A stretch of DNA of 64,000 nt from NCBI GenBank assembly GCA_963580455.1, contig OY756962.1, forward strand, positions 24,937,001-25,001,000. The letters run 5' to 3'. A program made the translations under genes and the position numbers. A model generated the notes under the pieces. The model was not told the DNA's origin. It was given only the letters and a program-made list of their open reading frames with translations, and searched no databases. Each line of letters starts with the position of its first letter. Position 1 is the first letter of the stretch. Of the stretch, positions 33,960-45,681 are shown in pieces. This DNA comes from Euonymus europaeus (Eukaryota > Streptophyta > Magnoliopsida > Celastrales > Celastraceae).

Positions 33960-36900
33960 TTATAAGGGCAACGGATCAGGCCACCTTCTCTTAACCTCCG
34001 ATTTGCATCGCACCTCTTTGAGCTTCCCATCCATCTCATAATCCCTTTCCATAACGAGGTTGATACCCTCGTCTGAGTACCAACCAACTCCAATGCAAAG
34101 GATGCCATCCTTGTTGACATCAACATAAGCAGTGACACCACCTGGGAGCCAAAGGACGGTTACATCCTGCATGTCTAGCATCTCTTCCTCTCCAAAGTAG
34201 ATTGGGTTCTCAGGCAAATTCCTTTTCTTCAAGTTTTCTGAGCAAAGGTATACATACGGCGTGCCATTGCTTTCCTGTGTCAGCATCTCGTCACCAAATA
34301 TTGGTGTAGCACTCACCTCAAACACCTTCCAGGAACCAGTCAGGTCAGATGGAGGGGTTCGTTTTCGCTGAGAAAATGGCTTCACATCAAAGTCCAGCTC
34401 ACTGTTTTCGTGTGCCAAATTAGTTACAAGATAGAAGCCAATCAGGTAGGAAGAGGTCATTCTGGCAAGTACAAACCATAAACACTGATACTTGAATGAT
34501 ACTAACAATTGGAATCTGAAATTACCTTTCGTAATGAAGATTTGCAGGACTGGCCCACTGTTCTTCATAAACAGCAACTCTTAGTATTTGTATGTCGGAA
34601 CCTCCATTCCTAAATTCTATGGTATGAACAATACGGAGTCTCTTGTGGCAACCTTTAACCAAACACTAAGCAAGAAACATTGAGAAACTGAATAATTAAC
34701 TTAACTTCAGACTGACGATAAAGAAACTGAAAAGCTCTTGCATCATGTGACAGTGTTTCACATTACAATATGTGATGTTCAACTTACCTGTTCAAACTTT
34801 AAAGTTGGAGATATGTAATACTTGGACTCATCAACTTCACCAATCGGTATGTCAACTGGACCCCTAGAATAGGATCCATCCTGCAAACCAATCACTTAAG
34901 TTGTCAGTAATTGACCTCATTAATCAAAGAACAGCATGTAATGTATCTTCGAGGACGACTGACAAGCAGAAAAACTGAAACAAGAGATAATTTAGAGCGA
35001 CTGATACTACACAGCTGGCTTTTTAATGAAAATCCCTCAACTACTCAACCAAAGGGCATGTAAAATATGAATTACTAACTAGAGAGAACAAAATTCTTCG
35101 TATGAATTCTCCCCTGTTCACGTCACAAGTTTGATGCATTTCAGTAGTACAGGAAAACCTAAAAGTTCCTAAGCTGAATTAATGATGTATGTCATAATTG
35201 CCTTTTGGTTGCCAATTTGGCAGCCATATAAATGAATTCAAATAATCATTAAACAGTGTTCTATACATACCTCAAAAAAGACAAGACCCGGTTCATTGCC
35301 CATTACATCTTCTTCCATGACATCACTTTTTTCAAAGTTAAAGGACTCAAAACTCCGCAATTCATGATTTCTAAATTTGGGATCAACTGCTTCGACGAGT
35401 GAATGTCCATCACCATTTGCTTCTTTAAATTTATGATGTAGTAGTTCTCCATATGGATTCAAAGTCACCCAATTTATCTTCCTTTGGATCTGCGAAGTCT
35501 GCTCTCTAGAAGAGGAAGGCACTGCCTCAATGCGAGCAAGAGTGTAACAGTCGTAAAGGTTTTCATTTCGGCTTCCAATTTCAATTGGCTCCATCTCAGC
35601 AGTGATTGGTGAAAAAACTGCTCCCACACCCTTCCATATACCACTGACACTGCTAGCAAATGTATTCCATGCTGGTCTTATTACAGGTTCCTGAAAGAAA
35701 GCTACCATTGTTCTCATCAGATTACCATATGAGATGCCAAAAACTAGCAATCAAAACTGACAATATATGTGAATAAACAAAAAAACTATATAGCATGTCA
35801 TTTAGGGAAAACGAAAGAATACAAGTAAGAGAGATAAATGGGTAAAGAACGTGCCAAAACAACGGAAATCCTCAAAAGAAATCCCCATCATCTTTATTTG
35901 TTTGAATGGTAATAAAAGGTTGACTAAAAAGAAACAATATGTGGTGCTGCCTGCATACACCACAGATTCTATTTCACAGAGTGACAAGATAAGGAATCAA
36001 CAAGACATAAAAAGGCATCTACATCTAGATCACGAGCTTTCAAGCATGCAAAAGCTGCAACCAGTTTGCACGGTGGCTGCTAGTTCCCACCCCTCCAAAC
36101 AGTCTCCCTACTCTTTCTTTTAGTAGCAAAGTGGATGCTAACTATGTTGCCGATCCAATCTTTATTTCCATGCTTATGGCTCCCAGCAATAACGTCCTGC
36201 CTCACTAATGCACATCTGACCCAGGAAGCCTCTATGATGCAACAAGCCATGTCTAACAAGCTCTCAGTCCAGCCACAATAAAGAAGGAGATGACTAAATG
36301 ATTCATCCCTTAATTGAAAGAAAGTGTCTATTTACGAATTTACCAGCATAACGCCTCTTAATTGAATATGATCCATTGCACAAGCCCAAAACATAGAAAG
36401 GTACCTTATCTGGACCTTTGGGCTTCAAAGCTCTCCGAGGGAATTGATCTACACCCCTTTATTTTAACAAACCAACCTTGTAACCTTTCTAATGAAGGTA
36501 ATCTTCTGTGCCAACACCCGGAAGATTCCAGTAGATATTAATAGACTACCAAGATATTGAAGTGCAAACAACAAAAACAAACCCCACTAAGGTCAACAAG
36601 AATGATAAGGCCCTAAATCGCAAAATAGGCGTGGCCTACATATATTCTTGATCAATAACCAATTTGAGTGAGGGATTCCTTTTCAATCCTCCATCCTATG
36701 AAATACTACATCTGCTGATATTTTTTACAAATCCCAATATATTTCCTTGCCACTTCCGTCTTTAGCCTTTTTTCAGCACTTAAAATATTCTTCCTGGACA
36801 TTTTCTATTTTCTTAAATTTGCAAGCATCTCCAGGACATAATCTTTCAGATCCCCAGGTCTGGAAGCGGCAATCTCAGACAAAGCTTCGGAAAATACTGG

Positions 36901-37530
36901 TCCAACCACACATAGAAATAGTTGACCCGTAATTCCGCACTGCACTGGACACAGTTTCGTATACTTGCTACTTTTAAAATGAAACGAACATCCGTTATTG
37001 TTCCACTGTCTTGCTTGACATTAAACAAATAGAATTCGTAATTATCAGCTTTGATTTCCATCACTTGGATATCCATGGAAATGCATGTACGCATACGTAA
37101 TTGGACAATGAAAATCCAGTATTATAATTCAGAAGCGCACCTGAGTTTGAAGCACTTTCTCTATTTCCATTAACATGGAACCAGAGACCAAAACCCTCCC
37201 TCCTCCACTTCTCTTCCCCTTGGCCATTCTCCTCCCTCTCTTTTTCCTCTGCAACTTCATCTTCTCCTTCTCTTTATCTCTTTCCGCCATCTCGTTATCA
37301 ATGCTCCACACATTTTCCTTCTTTCCCTTCACCTTCACCTCCGGCTTGGGGCCTCTACGGTTACGGTGCTGCTGTTGCTTGTAACATTGGGTTACCGCTA
37401 ATTTAACGCGTCGATTCAATAAGGGAAATTGGAATGCTGGAGAGGACGCATAAATGGAGGATTTAGAGATTGCAGAGGAAAACCCTAACTGAGGCAAGAA
37501 CTTGCAGAGATGGAAACATGGCGCTTGCAT
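33960..37530 (-). CDS. Plastid-targeted DUF3598-like (calycin-type) protein
   Basis: Five exons on the minus strand: 37530-37141, 35690-35271, 34880-34788, 34665-34526 and 34401-33960. Reading frames join cleanly into 494 residues. The N-terminus MQAPCFHLCKFLPQLGF has the Ser/basic, acid-poor look of a transit peptide. A Lys/Arg/Glu-rich segment follows (KEKEKMKLQRKKRGRR, about residues 85-105). The core begins near EPVIRPAWNTF and includes GIWKGVGAVFSP, the style of start seen in DUF3598 proteins, which are predicted lipocalin/calycin-like barrels of cyanobacteria and plastids. The C-terminal exon has PPSDLTGSWKVFEVSATPIFGD, a second barrel-like repeat. The function is unknown. The family assignment is from memory of similar text and is less certain than the gene model. 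It shares a promoter region with the PPR gene. Confidence 0.72.
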
Positions 37531-37990
37531 CTTTGAATAGATTGTTCGCAACTTCGCATTTCGCAATGGAAGAGATTGAAGTAGAGCTTTGTTTAGCGGC
37601 CCGAGTCGGCGGTTTTTTCCTTGGGCTGAATAATAGGCCCACCACTGACGGCCTTTTTAAACCTTCTAAGGGCTGGGCTTTAGAAGATAGCCATTTTGAT
37701 CTCAAATGTCTGCGGGCCTTATTAAACCTACTACAGACTGGGCTTTAGAAAAACCGCAAAGGATGAACTAGACCCGGCCCGGACTCGCAGGGATGTTTAG
37801 GGAACAAAGCCAAACTTTAGGGGCATTTATACGTATTATCGTAAAACAAAGAAAAATCTCGAACATAAAATCTTAAACAACGCGATCTTATGGTAATTTC
37901 ATATACTTATCTCAAAAAAACAAACGGAGTACTGTAAACTGTTGATTGCTTTGCTTCACAGCGGGCGCTCTCTGCAAAACTCCAGCAATA
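37531..37990. promoter_or_regulatory. Shared bidirectional promoter between DUF3598-like and PPR genes
   Basis: The two start codons face away from each other across 460 bp. The interval is rich in GGCCCA/TGGGCY-type site II motifs (aggcccacc, gggctgggc, gcgggcctta, actgggcttt, acccggcccgg). These are bound by TCP factors and are frequent upstream of nuclear genes for organelle proteins. Both flanking proteins look organelle-targeted, which fits. Co-regulation is an inference. Confidence 0.55.
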
Positions 37991-40332
37991 ATGCTTCTCC
38001 AACCTTCTCTTCATTACCAGAACAAGGTGTTTCTCTCATCAACGCAATCATTCACAATAATTCCCCCTTTTAATCGTCCCAAAACGCTGAATTTCCATAA
38101 CTTCCCTGTCAAAGTTAGATGCTCAATCTCACAAATCCGGAGCTTTGGCACTATGGACTATAGGAAGAGACCCATGATCAAATGGAATGCCGTGTACAAA
38201 AAAATCTCTCTCATGGAGAAACCGGAACTGGGTGCTGCTAGTGTGCTGAGCCAGTGGGAGAAAGAAGGCAAGATGCTCACCAAATGGGAGCTTTACAGGG
38301 TGGTCAAGGAGTTGAGGAAGTACAAGCGCTACAAGCTGGCCCTGGAGGTCAACGAAACGCTTACCTTCTTTTTTGCCCTGTGTAGCTTTTTAATTGACAT
38401 GCTATTGGCTATTTACTATGTTGATGAGGGGGTATTTGGTGCTTTGCTATATAGGTAATGGGTTCTGATTTTTCTTGATTGGTATTTGATATTTTTCTTC
38501 GAAATTGATGAAATGAATACTTTTGGTTATTATTGGCCATTTTAGGATGTTGTCTAATGAGCATTTGTTAAATTTTTTTGAAGTCATTTCAAGCAGCTGA
38601 ACTTTGATTTTAGGTAGAGATTAAACCTGCTTTATTGGATTTCTATTAACAATATTTTCTCTCATTGGGTGGTGAGAGTATTGTGATTTATGCTGTTTTA
38701 TGGACTGGAGCTCCCCATTTGATAAATGAATCCATGCCAATGCCGCAAGAGAACTGTTTTATTTTCACGAGAGTATTTTCAGTTAAGGATTGGATAATCA
38801 TTAATCTTTCAAACATGATGTTGTCAATTGATGAGGACCAAGTTCAAATGAGTGGAGTTGAAAAAGAAGAGAAAATTCATGCTAGAGCTCCTACTTGATG
38901 CAATTGGTATATAAATGCCTAAACGAGGGAGTACGATGTTTTAAACTTGGAAGTTCTTATGGACATTTTTTGGTTCATAATTGACAGCAAAATGGTGTAG
39001 TCCAAAGCCATATTTTCGAAGGTAGAATGGTCTCTAGTAGTCTAATTATGTAGCGAGTGCATGAATGCATGATGTTGTTTACCGACTCATTTAATAAGCT
39101 CCATACTTGGTCTGGTATATGTTGAAGCGGGTGACATATTTTAACATATGGTTAGTCCTTTTTGAGTTTTGACCTTATGTTGACTCATGCCTGACACACT
39201 ATCAGTTCTGAATGATCATTTGATTCCACAGGTGTATGAGTGGATGACCAAGATGGGTGAGAGATTTAGAATATCTAGTAGTGACGTGGCAATTCAGTTA
39301 GACCTGATAGCCAAAGTGCGTGGAGTTTCTGGGGCAGAAGATTTTTTCACCGGGCTTCCTGATTCTTTAATGGATAGGAGGACATTTGGGGCTCTTCTGA
39401 ATGCATATGTACGGGCTACAATGCTAGAGAAGGCTGAATCTTTATTTGATGACATGAGAAGTAAAGGTTATGCCACCCACCATCTTTCATTCAACGTGAT
39501 GATGACTCTGTATATGAACCTCAAGGAGTATGATAAGGTTGAATCCATTATTTCAGAGATGATGCAGAAAAACATACAATTGGATGTATATTCTTATAAT
39601 ATCTGGTTATCATCACGTGGATCCCAGGGATCTTCAGAAAGAATGGAACAGGTATTTGAGCAGATGAAACAGGACAGGATCATTAATCCCAACTGGACAA
39701 CATTCAGCACAATGGCTACAATGTATATTAAGCTGGGACAACGTGATAAGGCTCAAGTTTGTCTAAAGAAGGTTAAAAGTAGAATCACAGGTCGAGATAG
39801 GATAGCTTATCACTACCTCCTAAGTTTATATGGTAGTGTTGGCAACAAAGATGAGATTTATCGGCTGTGGAATATTTATAAAACAATTTTTCATAGTGTT
39901 CCAAATATGGGATATCATGCAATGATTTCTTCTCTCAACAGGATTGGGGATGTTGAGGGAGCAGAAAAGATTTATAAGGAGTGGCTGTCCGTGAAGTCAG
40001 CTTTCAATCCTAGAATCACAAATCTACTAATGGGTTGGCATGTGAAAGATGGAAATCTGGATAGAGCCCAGAGTATTTTCAATGAAATGCTTGAAATGGG
40101 AGGAAAGCCAAACTCCAGTACCTGGGTAATACTTGCTGAAGGTCATATGGGAGGGAGGAGAATTTCTGAGGCTTTGTCTTGCTGGAAGGAAGCCTATGCG
40201 GCTGAAGGATCAAATGAATGGAAGGCCAAGCCTGCGAGCACTGCTGCCTTCTTCAAGCTCTGCGAGGATCAAGCTGACATGGCAAGTAAGGAGGCCTTGG
40301 TGGAATTGATGAGCAATCACTTGTTGGTTTGA
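37991..40332 (+). CDS. P-class PPR protein, At1g02150-like
   Basis: Two exons, 37991-38347 and 39232-40332, joined at LALE/VYEW in phase 0, giving 485 residues. The N-terminal ~45 residues (MLLQPSLHYQNKVFLSSTQ...) look like an organelle transit peptide. From about residue 170 there are roughly eight 35-residue PPR motifs, for example TFGALLNAYVRATMLEKAES, SFNVMMTLYMNLKEYDKVES and YSYNIWLSSRGSQGSSERME. No E, DYW or SMR domain follows, so it is a P-class protein. Such proteins bind single-stranded RNA in plastids or mitochondria and protect, splice or activate transcripts; the target here is unknown. The intron lies just before the repeats. The ATG at 37991 is chosen over the in-frame ATG at 37946 because the longer start adds no targeting character. 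Confidence 0.88.
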
Positions 40333-43300
40333 TTGATAGAGCTCTCATTTGCACTAATGTATCTATACTCTATAGAGAAAGGCAAAACTGACAATGACGA
40401 TGATGATGACAAAATTGAGGATTAGGGGTCCGAGGTGCTTCTCAGTCAGTAGCAGGGTAGTATTTGAAAGCTTATGGTTCCGTCTTTGCATTGGATGATT
40501 TTGTCTGGAACCAGTGCTGAAAAAATTTCTGCCAAGTGGCTCTTTCTTAACCTTGAAATTATTTTGAGCTTTAAATCACTGTTGTGGAAGTGTTCTAAAG
40601 CAAAGAGTCCCGCTAATAGTTACGCAGAAAATTGGACTTGAAGATTCTATGTGGTTGCTCTGCATCACATGCTTGTTAATGCAAAAGGCGTTAACTTGCA
40701 GGAGAATACCCTAGGAATTGATGCAACAGCAAGGTTTTTCTTTCCCCATGCATGGACTTGGTATAAGTTTCCATATGCTTTTATGTAGTACTTTGAGCCA
40801 AGAAATTACAAGTCGGATACGAGGGAAATTTATTTGTATTCCTATGTTGGAAATTTTATTTTTCAACTCTCCTCTGTTTCTACCCTTTAATATTATGCTT
40901 GAGAATAAAATTTGGGAATTATTTTAAAAGCCCCAGGGGATTGTATAAATAATAACCCAAAAATCAGTTATTCTTAATTTATTTACCACGGTGCCAGAGA
41001 CTATAAATATTACTGTTAATCTGGATTCCAGCATTTGTGTAATCTGGTTAAGATAGTTCAGTGTTTTATTATATGAGCTGACGATTGATTATAGTCAGAT
41101 CCAATCAGTGATGCTGCTTAACAGAATTGTGTCCATGTGGTCATGAAGCTGGACTGTTGGAATGGCCGTGAAACATTTGAGTCTGTAGCTTCTGATTGTG
41201 TTTGGAAACATGGTTCATCTGTCTGGCACTCGGGTTCCTTCTGCTTCGTCTCTGTGGGTCATCACAAAAGAAGGGGAAAAAAAATAGATAGGTCATAGGT
41301 GCATGCAGCAGGGAGCAGGATTACCAAGTCCATAATTTTATTTTTGTCTCTGCAAGTATGAATCAGCTGTTAATGCTTGGGTTCACCACCATCATAGGAA
41401 TTTCTTTTATCCAATTCTAGGAGTACACCATATCTTTAACCCTTAGTTATTTTGTTATTTTGTTATTTTGTTGGGTTGAGGTGTTTTACAACATTTATAT
41501 TTCAACACTCTCCTCACGAGTGGGTTGGGCAACTCTTACGGCCCAACATATGCACAATAAACAAGACCCAAAACTAGGTTAATCACACACGAAGGCCCAC
41601 ACATAGGGCAACAATAAATGATGGTTTTAAATTGCTGAAGCAAGGTTTCAACGCAAGACATTTGCCTGTTGGTCCATTATTTAGGTTCTAAAATCATCTA
41701 TCTGAGCATAATCATATGAAGAAGATCAAGAAAGATTATTATATATTCCATCCCTATTGCAAAGCAAAACATTTCCTTTCAAGCAGTATATATATGTTGT
41801 TTTGCACTTGGAAGTTAGAAGTGATTATATGACAAACTCACCAAGAAACACAAGGTGACTGAGTCTGAGTTGTGTGTGCCTTTGATTCCAAATAAATATT
41901 CATATGCTTGGATAGGTGCCCTCTCCAAACTCACTAAGTGAGTCTTTGGGTGTCATTATGGCGAGTCCATCTAGAGTCGAACTAGGTCTCCTAGCTATAA
42001 GGATTCATTGCCAAGCTAACCCACCTCCCTTTCAATGGCTGTCTTCCATATTGTTTGATCGACTTTCCAATTCATATTCTAGCTCAACTGTCTGAAAACA
42101 TACTTGAATTACAGGACTGCCAGTCTGTGTTTTGCTGATCACCAAGTCAAGAAACTCATGGGCAAGTTTGTTTGCCTTGGAAGCCAATTTTGAGATACAG
42201 CAGGCTGACATTTGTTGGAAGGTTCACCTATTCATGAGGTTCTTATAATATAGACAAACCTCTAATTAACTGCTGTTGAAAAAAACCTCTTGAGATGGTT
42301 GCCAAGTTTTCAGCAATAGCCGAAGGCTTAAATGGTGACACTCAACATAACATGGAAACCCAAAAAAAATGTAAAAAGTAGGCTACTTTATCCTTCAGGG
42401 CTAAAGTTTAGGATTTATTCTTTGTATTTCCCACTTTTATGTTATATTAAGGCGCAACCTAAAAAATTTGACTAGTTATGCTGTGGCTATACTATACACT
42501 CTTGGTATGTGTGGGTTAAGCGCACATACCCCAGTTTATTTCGTACTTGAGATTGTATTCACAATTAAACTGAGACATGTTTTGAGACACACCATTGTCT
42601 CCCGAGTTTACCATGCAAGGATGAATGAGTATCAGGATGAGTCGATTCTTGGGTGGTTTATCCTTCGCCAAAAAAAGAGAGGCCATACTAAACACAAATA
42701 ATCAATTTCAGTTAAAGCATTACTATAAAAAGCCTAATTTGTAGCTTTGATGAGGACAGAAAACCACTAGTGATCCTTGAATTCATTGCTTCAAAATTCA
42801 GTCATTGTAAAACTCACTCTCTCATGTAACTTGGATGTTAGCCCTTTATGTGTGAGCCTTTCATGTACAATGACTGATTTAACTTCTTAAAAGTGACCTC
42901 TTGAATACAATCATTTTTACTAATCATTTTTACCTTTTTCTTAATCAGCTACTTGACAAAATAAGCAGTCGGTGACAACATCAGCTTGACAGAAAGATCA
43001 AGAAAATATCAGCAGGTACCCAATTAAGAACATGTGCTCCACAACCAACAAATCCCAAAAGGCTTTGATGTCACAGCTTTTGATTGGTAAAAGAAATCCT
43101 AGATTCTTGGCCAATTATTGTGAGTACTTAAAAATAGTCTGTTCCTCTCATTTTTGTTTATTTGTTGAAGAAATTAAGTACTGGTACTGTAAAGTGTCAA
43201 TATTCTGAAAGCACCCACTTGCATGCATTGAAGAGAAGAACATGTTTGATGATGGCCTATTCTCACAATTTGCTTTGTATTTTGGATTTTTATATGAAAT

Positions 43301-44652
43301 TAAATCAAATATTTTTTGTGGTTGGCTATAATATAGGGGATTGTTCACATGGGACATCACATGTGTTGGGGAAGAGACTTGAAACAGACAGGTTTTAGAG
43401 TTATGAGGGCTTCAGACACCATTGATCACTAAGAAAGACATGCTTTGCTCTTGTTTCACTTCAATGAGAAAACATGACTCCAGCTTTGCAAATTCCTATT
43501 TTCCAAAGAAACCCATGTTTGCTTTCCACCATAGATCACGTGGGAAAGTTCGGATAAAGAAAAGACGTGTTCTTTGCACCACCACATGTGATATAGATAT
43601 TCACTGCTGTAAAATTAAAATAGTTGCAGCAAGTATTGTTTTATAAATCATTTTCTGTTCTTTCTTTCAGATTCAATTTCTCAAAGTAACCTATTAATGG
43701 GTTTCATGAGTGTCGTTCTTTGTGACATTTATGGAGCATTTGGTTGGTAATTCAATGAGTGCGAGCATCAGACGAGTGTGAGATGTGCATTACCATGTTT
43801 AGTGTGAAATGAAGAGTGAACAAAAATGTTAGAATTGTGATTACTTAATAACGTAAGGTTGAATAATGTTTTGAATATCAAAACTCATTCTCCATTATGA
43901 AGATTAACCAATCTCATCATTTTGATAAGCTTGGTTAATCTCTATAAAAGGGAATGAGGGTGAGATGAGTTTAAGATTTCACCTTTCTAACTAATTTTAA
44001 CCAAACAAATGAATGAGAGATTCACATCATCGTCTTGCCTCATTTCTCACTCTAAATGTCAATTAGAGTCGCATAATTGTTTTTCCTTCTGGTTTGAACC
44101 GGTAGAACTCAAATCTTATCCACAATAAGTGCATTGTTTAAACTAACAAAAGTCTTGGGTAGATCATGGTCTCCAATGACATCTTATTGTGCTTTTGGAT
44201 TTGGGGACCAAAAGGATGCAGAATCCTCATATCCTTCCATCTTAGTGATTGCTAAAGCATACCTTTTGATGATCACATGACCAAAACCCTAAAAACTGGA
44301 AGCCTAACTCCTTGTGATTCTGTCCATTTTGGACACAACACAACAAATCCTGCTAATGTCAACCAACCATGTATAGGAATCGAAACACATGCAAGATCTC
44401 AAAAAGGAAAAATAAAATAAAATAAAAATGCAAGTGGGTCCCTACTAAAATTAAAATCAGAGGTTCTTCTCCCATGTAATCACATGATGGGTATGGAAAT
44501 GCCCATGATCACTCCATTGAATTCCATTTGTGTTCCCTCTCCCACAAATCAAGTTTTGAATTATCAAAATAATTAATAATCATTAACACAAAACTCAAAA
44601 AGGGACATGAAGGTCATTATTCAACTTCTTGATGGTGTTAATGAGTTTCTGA
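40333..44652. other. Intergenic, 4.3 kb, repeat remnants only
   Basis: No gene is supported. Around 41470-41610 the text tttcaacactctcctcacgagtggg and the following pyrimidine-rich stretch resemble remains of a plant LTR, but no ends were found. Otherwise AT-rich sequence with short open frames. Confidence 0.4.
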
Positions 44653-44654
44653 CC

Positions 44655-44663
44655 TATAAAAAT
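44655..44663 (+). promoter_or_regulatory. TATA box of the U-type cyclin gene
   Basis: tataaaaat, 72 bp before the start codon at 44727, a normal distance allowing for a leader of about 40 bp. Confidence 0.5.
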
Positions 44664-44726
44664 ACTAGCCTATTTTACCACCATCTTAGCTATTATTTCT
44701 TTCAAAACACCAAACTTTGGTTATCA

Positions 44727-45681
44727 ATGGCAGAACTAGAGAGCCCAAATGTGATGTCCAAATTGATCACATTCCTCTCTTCTCTGCTGCAGAGACTTGC
44801 CGAATCGAACGATCTCAACCAGCAATTCCAGCCCCAGACAATCTCAGTCTTCCATGGCCTAACCAGGCCTTCTATATCAATCCAGAGCTACCTTGACAGG
44901 ATCTTCAAGTATGCAAATTGCAGTCCTTCTTGCTTCATTGTTGCCTATGTTTACCTTGATAGGTTCGTTCAGAGTCAACCCTCCCTTCCCATCAACTCTT
45001 TCAATGTCCATCGCTTGCTCATCACAAGTGTCATGGTTGCTGCCAAATTCATGGATGATATGTAAGTAGGATTCAAATTTTTCTTGAAATTGGACTTCAT
45101 TTTTCTTCAAGTTTGCTTTAATGGGTTCTTAATTGTTTTTCTTGGATTGAAACTTTTGATTTTTTGATACTGAATTTGTCATCTGGGTTCATTTTCATGG
45201 ATTGCTTTCTAAATTTTGTTACCGACTCCTGTAAATGACAAAGAAACAATGATTATGATGCACAGTTAATTGACAACAAATAGTCAGACAATGTCCAAGT
45301 TATGGTAAATTATAAAAGAAAGATAATTTTTACCTTTTTTTTTTTTTTTGAAATTACCTTATTAATAATATTCCTTGTTGGATGAACTTTTGTTTCAGGT
45401 ACTACAATAATGCCTACTATGCAAAAGTTGGAGGGATTAGCACAACAGAGATGAACTATCTTGAACTAGATTTCCTGTTTGGGCTAGGCTTCAACTTAAA
45501 TGTTACTCCAAACACATTCTACACCTACTGTTCCTACCTTCAAAAAGAGATGGTGATGATGCAACCTCCTGTAACTTTAGCAGGAGACTCTTCCCTAAAG
45601 AACTCACCAAGATTACTCTTGTATTTCAATGAAGAAGAATCCTCCCATCAAAAGCAGCAGCAACAAGAAGTAGCTGTTTAA
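44727..45681 (+). CDS. U-type (P-type) cyclin, CYCU4-like
   Basis: Two exons, 44727-45061 and 45399-45681, splitting an ATG (Met) codon at KFMDDM/YYNNAY, giving 205 residues, normal for plant U/P cyclins. The cyclin box covers about residues 45-150 and includes SIQSYLDRIFKYANCSPSCF, CFIVAYVYLDRF, LLITSVMVAAKFMDD and YYNNAYYAKVGGIST. Plant U cyclins resemble yeast PHO80 and pair with CDKA-type kinases; CYCU4;1 has been tied to brassinosteroid-dependent leaf-angle and cell-division control. The C-terminal tail is Gln/Glu-rich (HQKQQQQEVAV). The start was chosen at MAELESPN because family members begin this way; a longer in-frame start at 44607 would precede the TATA box. Confidence 0.93.

Noticed and set aside
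37175..37384. Plus-strand Phe/Leu-rich frame in the first exon of the DUF3598-like gene
   Set aside because: Reverse complement of the Lys/Arg/Glu-rich segment (CTT/TTC versus AAG/GAA), a typical shadow of basic repeats.
44607..44726. Extended N-terminus of the cyclin from an upstream ATG
   Set aside because: The added 40 residues would begin before the TATA box and do not resemble cyclins. The MAELESPN start is the family's usual one.
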